Below the pieces are notes generated by a model. It was not told the origin of the DNA, made no database searches, and saw nothing but the letters and a program-made list of their open reading frames with translations. Shown here piece after piece: positions 40,096 to 48,384 of a stretch of DNA of 64,000 nucleotides; position 1 is the stretch's first letter; each line of letters starts with the position of its first letter. The position numbers were made by a program, and so were the translations under genes. Origin of the DNA: Caldilineaceae bacterium (GTDB lineage: Bacteria > Chloroflexota > Anaerolineae > Caldilineales > Caldilineaceae); the NCBI GenBank assembly GCA_019637645.1, contig JAHBVH010000005.1:107985-171984 (forward strand). The letters run 5' to 3'.

Positions 40096-40538
40096 GAGGT
40101 GGTTGGGCTTGCACGTTGGCTGGTGTAGCGATAGAGCCAGAAAAGCGCCAGCGCCAGGAGCCCTTCCCCCACCACAACCGCCAGCGCCAGGGGCGTAAAG
40201 ACGCCAAGGATTGTTTCGCCCACCAAGCGAATAAGGTGTAGGAGCATGAGGACAAGCAATTCGAGCAGGCTGACTCGCCAAAAGCGCGCAAAGAGACGAT
40301 TTTTTTCGACACCCGTGCGGTAGAAATGCTCGATAAAAATGACGACCGCCAATCCAAAGATCGCCAAGAACAAAAAGCCAAATTGGTTGAGCGCATGCTC
40401 GACATAGCGATTCCACGGTGTAAGCCCCAGCACGATCATGACGGCGCTGCGTGACACCAGCAGAATGGCCATCGCCGCCACAACACTAATCGCCCACAAA
40501 AGGTAGGCTAAGGCATACCGTGCAGCATTGGGTACCAT
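40092..40538 (-). CDS. Four-helix membrane protein of unknown function
   Basis: 148 residues if started at ATG 40538 (MVPNAARYALAYLLW). The longer form from 40652 would begin upstream of the predicted -10 box at 40614-40619, so it is less likely. Four hydrophobic segments (for example VVAAMAILLVSRSAVMIVLG and LLELLVLMLLHLI) are linked by short basic loops. No known family. It is coupled (ATGA) to the GT-39-like gene and may be its partner. Confidence 0.65.
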   Translation of the reverse strand: MVPNAARYALAYLLWAISVVAAMAILLVSRSAVMIVLGLTPWNRYVEHALNQFGFLFLAIFGLAVVIFIEHFYRTGVEKNRLFARFWRVSLLELLVLMLLHLIRLVGETILGVFTPLALAVVVGEGLLALALFWLYRYTSQRASPTTS

Positions 40539-40613
40539 AAGCGATTCAATTTCTAGCCAAGGGATGAGGCTAGCCGATTGTGCAGCTAGCCCATAACAAG
40601 TTTCGACCTGACT

Positions 40614-40619
40614 AGTATA
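40614..40619 (-). promoter_or_regulatory. -10 box of the membrane-protein pair
   Basis: TATACT on the minus strand with GC just before it (TGCTATACTAG). The matching -35 is poor. It supports a start at 40538. Confidence 0.35.
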
Positions 40620-40654
40620 GCATACGTTGCTTGGGTTGGCATAGACAGCCATAC

Positions 40655-40678
40655 AGCTTTGTCAAAGCTGACAGCTCT
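40655..40678. repeat. 33-bp palindrome family, truncated copy 7
   Basis: AGCTTTGTCAAAGCTGACAG followed by CTCT retains the centre and right arm. The left outer arm is missing, so the outer pairs cannot form. Confidence 0.6.
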
Positions 40679-40691
40679 ATGGGACACTGAT

Positions 40692-41741
40692 TTATGGCAA
40701 CGCAACGTTGGCCGACGTGGTCGTCTTGAGGGTAATTCCCTGGAGTTGAAGTTCCTCGGCAAAATGGCAGCTGGCAAAATGGTCATCCCCCACCGCGCGT
40801 AGTTCTGGCTCCTCCTGTTGACAGCGTTCTTTGACATATTTGCAGCGATTTTGGAAGACACATCCCTTGGGCAGGTTGGCTAGATCGGGCGGTTCGCCAG
40901 GCGTAATAAGTCGGTAGCCCCGTTGGCGTTCTACCGTGCGTGGGACCGCTGCCAAGAGCAACTCGGTGTAGGGATGGCGTGGGTGCGAAAGCAGTTCCTG
41001 TTTGGGACCGATTTCTACTAACTTTCCGGCATACATCACAGCAATGCGGTCACTAATATAGCGCACGACGGCCATGTTATGGGAAACAAAAATATAGGTC
41101 AGTCCATACTGCTCTTGGAGATCTTCCAACAGATTCAGAATCTGGGCTTGAATCGAGACATCCAGCGCCGAGACTGGTTCATCGGCGACGACGAGGCTAG
41201 GCCGAACGACCAATGCCCGCGCGATGCCAACCCGTTGGCGTTGACCGCCGCTAAAACTGTGGGGAAAGCGCCGTAGATGCTCGACGCGCAAGCCCACTTG
41301 GGTGATTACCTCTTTGACCCGTTCTTCCAACTCGCGACCACTGGCTATGCCATTGACCAACAATGGCTCACCGACCGTTTCAAGAATGTTCATGCGTGGG
41401 TTGAGCGAGGCAAAGGGATCTTGGAAGATGATCTGGGCGCTACTGCGAAAGAGGCGGCGATCTTGCCCCTCTAATTCTGTGACCGACAGGGTCTTTTGAG
41501 GCGTGTGGAGCAGGACTTTGCCCCCGGTCGGTTCATATAATTTGACTAGGCAGCGTCCCATGGTCGTTTTGCCACAACCACTTTCGCCAACCACGCCCAA
41601 TGTTTCGCCGGCGCGTACTTTGAACGAAACATTGTCGACGGCTTTGATGTACCCAACGGTGCGGCGAAAAAAGCCTTGTTGGACCGGAAAATATTTCTTT
41701 AGCCCTTGAATATCGAGTAATACACCATTTTGTTCAGACAC
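40692..41741 (-). CDS. Oligopeptide-type ABC transporter ATP-binding protein (OppF-like)
   Basis: 349 residues with GTG start 41741 after GGAG. Walker [10 protein letters not shown], signature [15 protein letters not shown], Walker [13 protein letters not shown] and the C-terminal Opp/Dpp Cys cluster ([20 protein letters not shown]). It is the second ATPase of the Opp-type importer, last in the operon oppA-B-C-D-F. Confidence 0.93.
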   Translation of the reverse strand: MSEQNGVLLDIQGLKKYFPVQQGFFRRTVGYIKAVDNVSFKVRAGETLGVVGESGCGKTTMGRCLVKLYEPTGGKVLLHTPQKTLSVTELEGQDRRLFRSSAQIIFQDPFASLNPRMNILETVGEPLLVNGIASGRELEERVKEVITQVGLRVEHLRRFPHSFSGGQRQRVGIARALVVRPSLVVADEPVSALDVSIQAQILNLLEDLQEQYGLTYIFVSHNMAVVRYISDRIAVMYAGKLVEIGPKQELLSHPRHPYTELLLAAVPRTVERQRGYRLITPGEPPDLANLPKGCVFQNRCKYVKERCQQEEPELRAVGDDHFASCHFAEELQLQGITLKTTTSANVALP

Positions 41742-41810
41742 GTTTCTGACTCCAGCAATAATTTTTAGCCCAAGGCCATCTCGAAACGCCGTTGCGACCG
41801 CTCACGGCGC

Positions 41811-42830
41811 TTATTGATATAACACACAACGCACTTTATGCCCGGGTTCCACTTCGATCAGTGGTGGGCGTTTCGTATCACAGACGCCGGCAATGCGCTG
41901 CTCACAGCGGGAGAAGAAAGGGCAACCTTTATGTTCGCTGAAAGGACTTGGCATGCTCCCTTTGATGGTCTGTAACCGTTCCATTTCCCCATCGATGGTG
42001 GGAATGGAACGCAGGAGCGCTTGGGTATAGGGGTGGCGCGGGTTGTCAAAAAGTTGCTCTGTGCTGGCCTGTTCCATGACCAACCCCAAATACATCACCA
42101 TCACTTCGTCGGCAACGCCACCAATGACGGCCAGATCATGGCTGATGTACATGATCGCCATGCCAAACTCTTGTTGGAGATCTTTGAGCAACTCAATAAT
42201 TTGTGCCTCAATCGTCACGTCTAGCGCGGTGGTGGGCTCATCGGCGATGAGGAGCTTGGGGTTACAGGCCAAAGCCATCGCGATCATGGCCCGTTGACGC
42301 ATCCCACCGCTGAATTGGTGGGGATAGGCATCTACCCGTTGTTCCGCACGGGGAATCCCTACCCGGCGCAGAATCTCAATGGTCCGTTCGCGCGCCTCCT
42401 TTTTACTAATATTGGGTATGTGGAGCAGGATGGACTCCATGATCTGGTTGCCGAGGGTATGGACTGGGCTGAACGAAGTCATGGGCTCCTGAAAAATAAT
42501 CCCAATCTCTTTGCCACGAATGGCGCGATAATCATTGCCGCGCGTCGGTAGATCGGAGAGAATGATACTACGATTGCCTACCCCATTTTCGGGCAGGTGC
42601 ATGGTAATCCGTCCGCCTTCAACTTTGGCGGGTGGCATGGGTAGAATGCCCATAATGGCCTGAGCCGAGACTGATTTACCCGAGCCACTCTCGCCGATAA
42701 CGCCGAGGGTTTTCTGTTGGTGGATGGTGAAGCTGACGCCATCCACCGCGCGCACTTTGCCCTCTTGGAGGTGAAAATGCACGCGTAAATCTTCTACTTC
42801 AATCAAAACATCGCGTTGGTCGGTCATCAT
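41811..42830 (-). CDS. Oligopeptide-type ABC transporter ATP-binding protein (OppD-like)
   Basis: 339 residues. Walker A GESGSGKSVSA, GIIFQEPMTSFSPVHTLG, signature FSGGMRQRAMIAMAL, Walker B LLIADEPTTALDVT and the C-terminal Cys-bearing CPFFSRCEQRIAGVCD of the Opp/Dpp/Nik ATPases. It pairs with the OppF-like ATPase at the cytoplasmic face. ATG 42830 is followed by a second ATG. Confidence 0.93.
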   Translation of the reverse strand: MMTDQRDVLIEVEDLRVHFHLQEGKVRAVDGVSFTIHQQKTLGVIGESGSGKSVSAQAIMGILPMPPAKVEGGRITMHLPENGVGNRSIILSDLPTRGNDYRAIRGKEIGIIFQEPMTSFSPVHTLGNQIMESILLHIPNISKKEARERTIEILRRVGIPRAEQRVDAYPHQFSGGMRQRAMIAMALACNPKLLIADEPTTALDVTIEAQIIELLKDLQQEFGMAIMYISHDLAVIGGVADEVMVMYLGLVMEQASTEQLFDNPRHPYTQALLRSIPTIDGEMERLQTIKGSMPSPFSEHKGCPFFSRCEQRIAGVCDTKRPPLIEVEPGHKVRCVLYQ

Positions 42831-42891
42831 GGTTTATCCAAAATCAAGCTAGCTTTCGCTGCAGAGTAGTCAAAGAATGAGCAAGGGATGC

Positions 42892-44073
42892 TCAATGGGA
42901 ATAGGGGTCCGCTGCATCGCGCAGGCCATCGCCAATAAAGTTAAAAAGCAGAACGGCCACAATTACGAAGAGCCCTGGGATCAAGCGCCAAGGTTGCTGT
43001 GCCACCACCACCATATCTTGGGCATCGCGGAGCAGCACGCCCCAACTGACGGCTGGGGGTTGCATCCCTAGCCCTAAGAAGCTGAGCGAGGTTTCGCCCA
43101 AGATCGAGCCAGGAATCGCCAAGGTCAACGAAACGATCAAGTGGCTCGTAAAGCCGGGCAACAGGTGGCGAAAAATAATGCGCGGTTGGCTGGCCCCAGC
43201 GGCTTGGGCCGCCAGTGAATAATCTTCTTCGCGGAGGGCGAGGAGTTTGCCGCGCACGACCCGTGCCAAGCCACTCCACCCGATAATGGAGAGAATGACG
43301 GTAATGGCAAAGTAGGTTTGGGTGACGGACCAATCGCGCGGGAGCGCAGCGGCGAGGGCCATCCAGAAGGGCAGCGCTGGAATGGATAGGAGAAAGTCAA
43401 TGATCCGCTGAATGATCTCGTCGGCAATCCCACCGAAGTAGCCCGAGATGCCACCCAGGAGCACACCGATGAAGAAGCTTAGCAATACGCCAACAAAGCC
43501 AATGGAAAGGGAGATGCGTGCCCCATAGAAGGTGCGGCTGAGAATATCGCGCCCCAGCTCATCGGTGCCAAAAAGCGCGAGGGGGGGGCCACCCATGCCC
43601 GTGCCAAAGAGATGTAAATTGCCTTGCCAGCGGCCAAAGAGCTTGTAGGGCTCGCCTTCAACCAAGAAAAGAATCGGATAGGGCTGCGTTGTATCGGGCG
43701 TGTAAATATATTTGAAGGTCTTTTGATCCAGTTCGCGCTGGAGCGGATAGATAAAAGGGCGCTGGAACTGACCATTTTCATCAAAAAAGCGAATTTTTGT
43801 GGGTGGACTTTGTTGGAATTTTTCAAACCGTGCTTGGGCGCTATAGGGCGCAAAGAATTCGGGCAAAATGGCAATTAGGTAGAGTAACGCTAACAAGAAT
43901 AACGAAATCATTGCCAAGCGATGACGTTGGAAGCGCCACCAAATCAACTGCCACTGCTTGGCATAATAATAGCGTTCGCTCTTGACATCAAGCTGGTCTT
44001 CCAAGACCGGGCTTGGCTCACCACTAGGCGGGGGAGTGGTTGGGTGCTTGCTCAAAACATCTTGTACCGTCAT
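42892..44073 (-). CDS. ABC transporter permease (OppC-like)
   Basis: 393 residues, longer than typical OppC because about 90 residues lie between helix 1 (about 57-75) and the core. This external insertion has an IRFFDENGQFQRPFIYPL segment. The BPD permease core contains TDELGRDILSRTFYGARIS, GISGYFGGIADEIIQRI and the EAA loop SLAAQAAGASQPRIIFRHLL. AAGGATCTTTGCA precedes ATG 44073, 11 bp after oppB. Confidence 0.92.
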   Translation of the reverse strand: MTVQDVLSKHPTTPPPSGEPSPVLEDQLDVKSERYYYAKQWQLIWWRFQRHRLAMISLFLLALLYLIAILPEFFAPYSAQARFEKFQQSPPTKIRFFDENGQFQRPFIYPLQRELDQKTFKYIYTPDTTQPYPILFLVEGEPYKLFGRWQGNLHLFGTGMGGPPLALFGTDELGRDILSRTFYGARISLSIGFVGVLLSFFIGVLLGGISGYFGGIADEIIQRIIDFLLSIPALPFWMALAAALPRDWSVTQTYFAITVILSIIGWSGLARVVRGKLLALREEDYSLAAQAAGASQPRIIFRHLLPGFTSHLIVSLTLAIPGSILGETSLSFLGLGMQPPAVSWGVLLRDAQDMVVVAQQPWRLIPGLFVIVAVLLFNFIGDGLRDAADPYSH

Positions 44074-44084
44074 TGCAAAGATCC

Positions 44085-45083
44085 TTATTTCCCCGTGCTT
44101 TCAAAACGAATTCTGGGGTCTGCCCAGGCTAGATAGATATCGGAAATCAGGGTCCCCACCACCGTGAGCGTACTTAGAATCAAGACAATGCTGCCAACTA
44201 AATACATATCTTGGGCGAGGGTCGCGCGCAAGAGTGTAGGGCCTAGGGTGGGAATGCTGAGAACCACCGAAATAATGACTTCGCCAGAAAAGAGCGCCGG
44301 TAACAACCACCCAATGGTGCTGATCAGGGGATTGAACGCAATACGCACCGGATATTTGAAGAGAATACGTAGTTCTGGCAAGCCCTTGGACCGCGCTGTC
44401 GTTACATATTGCTTTTTCAACTCATCCAATAAATTGGCGCGCATAACCCGAATTGTCGCGCCCGTGCCCGAGAGCCCAATAATGAGGATCGGGAGAATAA
44501 AATGTTGGATCCGGTCAATGAGCTTCGCGGTGCTCCAGGGCGCGTCGAGGTATTGGGTGGAATTTAAACCAAGCGGCGAAAAGCCTAGATAGGTGTAAAC
44601 CCACCAAGCGGCGACGAAGGCAAGTAAGAAGCCGGGCGTAGCCACCCAAACAAAGGCCAGAATGGTTGCGACATAATCGACGATAGAATAAGGATGGGTC
44701 GCCGAATAGATGCCAACGGGGATCGCAATTAACCAGGAGATGAGCAGGGCGCTGATCGAGATGATCAAGGTGAAGGGCAGCTTCTCGCGCAGAATGTCGT
44801 TGACTGGTTTCCCCCACTGAAAAGACCACCCAAAATCACCCCGGGTCACAATGCCTTGCATCCAACGAGCATAGCGCACATAGGCGGGTTGATCAAAGCC
44901 ATACATGGCCGTTAAACGGGCTGCTTCCTCTTCTTGTAATTCGATGCCCGAGGTGCGAAGGTTGTTGATATAGTTGCTGACCCAATCACCCGGCGGCAGT
45001 TCAATCACAATAAACGAGACAATGGAGATCAGGAATAGAATGGGGATCAGCATGATCACCCGACGTAGGATGTAAAGTAACAT
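44085..45083 (-). CDS. ABC transporter permease (OppB-like)
   Basis: 332 residues from ATG 45083 with AAGG upstream; the longer frame from 45161 runs into palindrome copy 8 and is rejected. N-terminal helix MLLYILRRVIMLIPILFLIS, the family motif PPGDWVSNYI, and the EAA loop ATIRVMRANLLDELKKQYVT with ARSKGLPE identify OppB/DppB. It forms the membrane channel with OppC. Confidence 0.92.
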   Translation of the reverse strand: MLLYILRRVIMLIPILFLISIVSFIVIELPPGDWVSNYINNLRTSGIELQEEEAARLTAMYGFDQPAYVRYARWMQGIVTRGDFGWSFQWGKPVNDILREKLPFTLIISISALLISWLIAIPVGIYSATHPYSIVDYVATILAFVWVATPGFLLAFVAAWWVYTYLGFSPLGLNSTQYLDAPWSTAKLIDRIQHFILPILIIGLSGTGATIRVMRANLLDELKKQYVTTARSKGLPELRILFKYPVRIAFNPLISTIGWLLPALFSGEVIISVVLSIPTLGPTLLRATLAQDMYLVGSIVLILSTLTVVGTLISDIYLAWADPRIRFESTGK

Positions 45084-45159
45084 AGTCAGACCTTGTGTAA
45101 CTTCGTAGATGGTCGGTGGCGTAGGCAGGTAGGGATAGCGCCGTGAACTGACGTTGCCC

Positions 45160-45192
45160 AAACCTGACCGGCTTTCAAAACCGGTCAGGTTT
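45160..45192. repeat. 33-bp palindrome family, copy 8
   Basis: AAACCTGACCGGCTTT pairs with AAAACCGGTCAGGTTT with one mismatch, 33 bp. It lies between the substrate-binding protein gene and the permease genes of the Opp operon, so readthrough must occur if the operon is one unit, or it lowers downstream expression. Confidence 0.82.
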
Positions 45193-45230
45193 AGCTGCCT
45201 ATCCTACCTATTCCCCGGTTGCCTAGAGCG

Positions 45231-47219
45231 CTACTCCGCGAACCAGAGTTGCTCACCCGCAAAGTTACAGGCAATGGCATAGCCCGCCGCCGGTACATTG
45301 CGCAGTTTCTTGCTGGCAATCATGGGATACTTCACATTTTCCACGATGGTGATTTGGGGCAGATTGGCCTGTTGCCAAGCATGGCCCTCGTCGGCGAGCT
45401 TGTTGTATTCATCCGAACCAGCCACCGCTTCCCAGCGCGCTTTGTTGCGATCTAGCGCTTCGATGACCCACGCGGGCGGCTCGACGCCTTCACTGCCCGC
45501 GGTGTTAAACCAATTCAGCCACTGGCGGCCAAAGAGGCTGAGGTTGCCCATGAGCCGATCGTTGTCGCCATTCTGATCATGCGCCCAGAAGACGGTTGCC
45601 TGTAGTTCATTGGCATTTTGCCGTTGGGTCCACAATTGGGGATCAATGCGCTTGATCTGGAAGTTAATGCCGACATCTTTGAATTGCTCGGTCAGGAGTT
45701 CGGCGATTGGCTCTAGGTCCGGCGCATGGGCGCCATGTTCGGCCAAAATGGTGAAGGGTTGACCATCTGGCCCGAAACGGAAGCCATCCGTACCCCGTTC
45801 CGTCATGCCCAACTCATCCAACAAGGCATTGGCCTGTTCAATATCATACGTGGCATTGGCCTCACCAACCGAAGCAAGTGGATAACCGGCAAAGCCATAG
45901 TAGATGCTCTCGATAATCTCGTCCCGGTTAATCGCAAGGCTGAGCGCCCGCCGGAAGCGGACATCTTGGGCAAGCTGTTGCCAAACAGGATTGTCAAAGG
46001 TTTGATTGAGGAAGAGGGTGCTGGAATCGACATGCATGTCGAGCAAGACGGTGTTAAAGCCACCCTTTTCTTCGTTTTCTTTGTACAGCGGCACTTTCAC
46101 CAAGCCCGTGCTTTCGCGCAGGAAGTCAACTTCGCCGGTCAACACTTTGAGATTGACTGCTTCGACATCTTCCACCTGTTGGGAGACGATCTTGTCGATA
46201 TAGGGCAACTGCTTGCCTTCGGTGTCAACCTTGTAATAATAGGGGTTACGCTCAAAGATCTTCGTATTAGGTGAATCTGAAGGTTGGAGCACCCAGGGGT
46301 TGACGGTCGGGTAGCCGATGCAGCGTTCGCGGGTCACATCCCAGTTCTGGCACCACTTTTGGCCAAAGAGGGTCCACCATTCTTCGGTCAGGTTGTTGGC
46401 TGCTAGCTCTTCCTGCATCTCTTCGATCGGGGTGAAGTCAGGGTGCCACTGCTTGAGAATATGGGCCGGATTGATCAGTTCTGTATAGCCATTCCACCCT
46501 TCGATGACGAGGTTGCGCAGGAAACCACCATAAGGTGACGGATAGGAAATCTGGAAGGTATAGTCGTCCGAAATTTCCAGCACACCCGGTTCACCCTTCG
46601 GATCGTTGCCCACGCGGAAACGGGCCTTGAGGCCAGCCGGAGTGAGCTTTTCGTTGCCATAAATATTTTCCCAGGTGAAGCGGACATCTTCGGTGGTCAC
46701 AGGTTCGCCATCGCTCCACTTGAGCCCTTCGCGCATGTGGAAGGTGAAGACGGTGTTATCATCCGAAACTTCGAAGCTTTCCAGAACGTTGCCCTGAATA
46801 TCTTGCACGCCCAAATCGGGCGCGGAAAGCGCCGGCTCATTGAGCATCACAAAGACATCTGGTGCCCAATCGGCCACACTATGCGCGGTGCGAATCACGC
46901 TACCATCCTTGTATTGGCCAGGGGTCCAATCGGGCAGATTTTCTTCGCTGAGTAAGACGCCAGGCCCAACAATTTTGGGTGCTTTGGGGAGCCGTTCTTC
47001 CAGCGGTGGCAATTCACCCGCCGCGACTTTGGCGGCCAACATGGGTGCTTCCAAGGCGCCATCTGCTGCTGGCGCGGCTTCGGCTGGGGCGGCTGTCTGT
47101 TCTGCCGGCTGGGCCGCGGCCGGTTGCTCTGGCGCGGCTGCTGGAGCCGACCCGCCACCACAAGCGGCTAGGAGCAGCGCCAGCACGACGAGCAGACTTA
47201 CAAACTTGAACTTCTTCAT
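45231..47219 (-). CDS. ABC transporter substrate-binding lipoprotein (OppA-like)
   Basis: 662 residues. A lipoprotein signal peptide (VSLLVVLALLLAACGGGSAP, Cys at the lipobox) is followed by a Pro/Ala/Glu-rich spacer and an SBP family 5 domain with LSAPDLGVQD, FHMREGLKWSDGEPVTTEDV, DVRFRRALSLAINRDEI and FAEHGAHAPDLEP-like segments. It captures an oligopeptide or, as in several thermophiles and soil bacteria, an oligosaccharide. GAGGAGG precedes ATG 47219. It is first in the Opp operon. Confidence 0.92.
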   Translation of the reverse strand: MKKFKFVSLLVVLALLLAACGGGSAPAAAPEQPAAAQPAEQTAAPAEAAPAADGALEAPMLAAKVAAGELPPLEERLPKAPKIVGPGVLLSEENLPDWTPGQYKDGSVIRTAHSVADWAPDVFVMLNEPALSAPDLGVQDIQGNVLESFEVSDDNTVFTFHMREGLKWSDGEPVTTEDVRFTWENIYGNEKLTPAGLKARFRVGNDPKGEPGVLEISDDYTFQISYPSPYGGFLRNLVIEGWNGYTELINPAHILKQWHPDFTPIEEMQEELAANNLTEEWWTLFGQKWCQNWDVTRERCIGYPTVNPWVLQPSDSPNTKIFERNPYYYKVDTEGKQLPYIDKIVSQQVEDVEAVNLKVLTGEVDFLRESTGLVKVPLYKENEEKGGFNTVLLDMHVDSSTLFLNQTFDNPVWQQLAQDVRFRRALSLAINRDEIIESIYYGFAGYPLASVGEANATYDIEQANALLDELGMTERGTDGFRFGPDGQPFTILAEHGAHAPDLEPIAELLTEQFKDVGINFQIKRIDPQLWTQRQNANELQATVFWAHDQNGDNDRLMGNLSLFGRQWLNWFNTAGSEGVEPPAWVIEALDRNKARWEAVAGSDEYNKLADEGHAWQQANLPQITIVENVKYPMIASKKLRNVPAAGYAIACNFAGEQLWFAE

Positions 47220-47419
47220 ACCTAGTCCTCCTCGTTGATTCCATTGAGAAAAGCGGAAAATTATGACACGCCTACAGAGTATTCGCTACCACAGATATGC
47301 TTTACGCGACTGGCTAAAAAAGAAGAAGAGTAGCCCGCTCCGCGCAAAGCAACTTGGGAAGCTATGCAATAACGAACCGATTTCCGAGGCGATTGTCGCA
47401 AACTAAGGCAAAAAGAGAG

Positions 47420-48184
47420 CTATACACACGTAACCCAAACTCCTAAGGCTTGAATGGCCTCAAGTTCTTCTGGGGGCGCACCGCTACCAGTGACCAGCCG
47501 CGCCGCAGCATTGAGGGGCGCAATCCAACCCGCGCGGATCACACCGACCTTGGAAGCATCTGCCAAAAGAATATTCTGCTGACCAGCCGCAAAGGCTCTG
47601 CGTTTGATGGGAATTTCTTCTAAACTTGCATTGGTGATCCCGGCGGTGGCTGAGACGCCACTCGCAGCCATAAAGGTCTTATCATAGTGAATGTTATAGG
47701 CCTCAAGGCTATTGAGCGCCAGTACGCCGCTAAAGGTTAACGAATGGCGATGGAGTGTGCCGCCAATGGCAATGAGCGTGATCTGTGGGTGCAAGCTCAA
47801 CCGATTGATGATATTGAGCCCGTAGGTGACAACCGTAACCCGTTTGTCAACCAAATACGGGAGCATACACTCAGTTGTGGTACCGCCATCGATAAAGATG
47901 GTTTCATCTTCGGCGATGAGTTGTGCCGCGGCTTTTCCAATGCGATCTTTTTCGGCAAAATTAACAACTTGCCGTTCGCTAAAGGGAGCTTCACCATTAA
48001 CCCCATTGAGGACTACAGCGCCACCATAGGTGCGCGTAAGTAGGCCATTTTCGTGGAGCTGACTCAGATCGCGCCGAATGGATGACCGGCTGACCCCGAA
48101 ATACGTTGCCAAGTGATCAACGGTGACGCGCGACTTTTGCTCAAGCAGCAAGAGGATCTCTTGTCGTCTCTCTGCTGAATACAT
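47420..48184 (-). CDS. DeoR family transcriptional regulator
   Basis: 254 residues. N-terminal HTH: ERRQEILLLLEQKSRVTVDH, YFGVSRSSIRRDLSQL and TRTYGGAVV. The C-terminal sugar-phosphate sensor domain (DeoRC) has FIDGGTTTECMLPYL, VTVVTYGLNI and ILLADASKVG. It responds to a sugar phosphate. It is transcribed just upstream of the Opp operon on the same strand and is the natural candidate to control it. ATG 48184 is preferred over TTG 48190. A consensus promoter lies about 90 bp upstream. Confidence 0.9.
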   Translation of the reverse strand: MYSAERRQEILLLLEQKSRVTVDHLATYFGVSRSSIRRDLSQLHENGLLTRTYGGAVVLNGVNGEAPFSERQVVNFAEKDRIGKAAAQLIAEDETIFIDGGTTTECMLPYLVDKRVTVVTYGLNIINRLSLHPQITLIAIGGTLHRHSLTFSGVLALNSLEAYNIHYDKTFMAASGVSATAGITNASLEEIPIKRRAFAAGQQNILLADASKVGVIRAGWIAPLNAAARLVTGSGAPPEELEAIQALGVWVTCV

Positions 48185-48280
48185 ATACAATTGTACGTTG
48201 GAGCGTCGTAAAGCCGATGAGTAGGGAGCGGCTTCACAGGAAAGAAATCAATTATTGAATTTTAATTTTGGCTGCATCCT

Positions 48281-48309
48281 ATTATACTGCGGGTGGGCGA
48301 GAGTGTCAA
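48281..48309 (-). promoter_or_regulatory. Consensus sigma70 promoter of deoR-like gene
   Basis: TTGACA (48309-48304), exactly 17 bp, TATAAT (48286-48281) on the minus strand: a perfect textbook promoter, unusual in this window. Confidence 0.8.
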
Positions 48310-48324
48310 ACATTGCTCACACCA

Positions 48325-48364
48325 ATTGCGCACTACTGCGAGAGAATGCGCAACAATGCGCAAC
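48325..48364. promoter_or_regulatory. TGCGCA-containing repeats upstream of the deoR promoter
   Basis: AATTGCGCA, then two tandem AATGCGCAAC units (48345-48354 and 48355-48364), lie just upstream of the -35 box of the deoR-like gene. Each holds the self-complementary TGCGCA. They are a plausible operator or activator site. Confidence 0.5.
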
Positions 48365-48384
48365 GGCATAAGCTAGAGACGCGG

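Noticed and set aside
38422..40416. Longer version of the GT-39-like gene starting at 40416
   Set aside because: The extra 107 residues overlap the upstream membrane-protein gene, are Gly/Arg/Cys-rich and lack a start signal; ATG 40095 with the 4-bp overlap is better.
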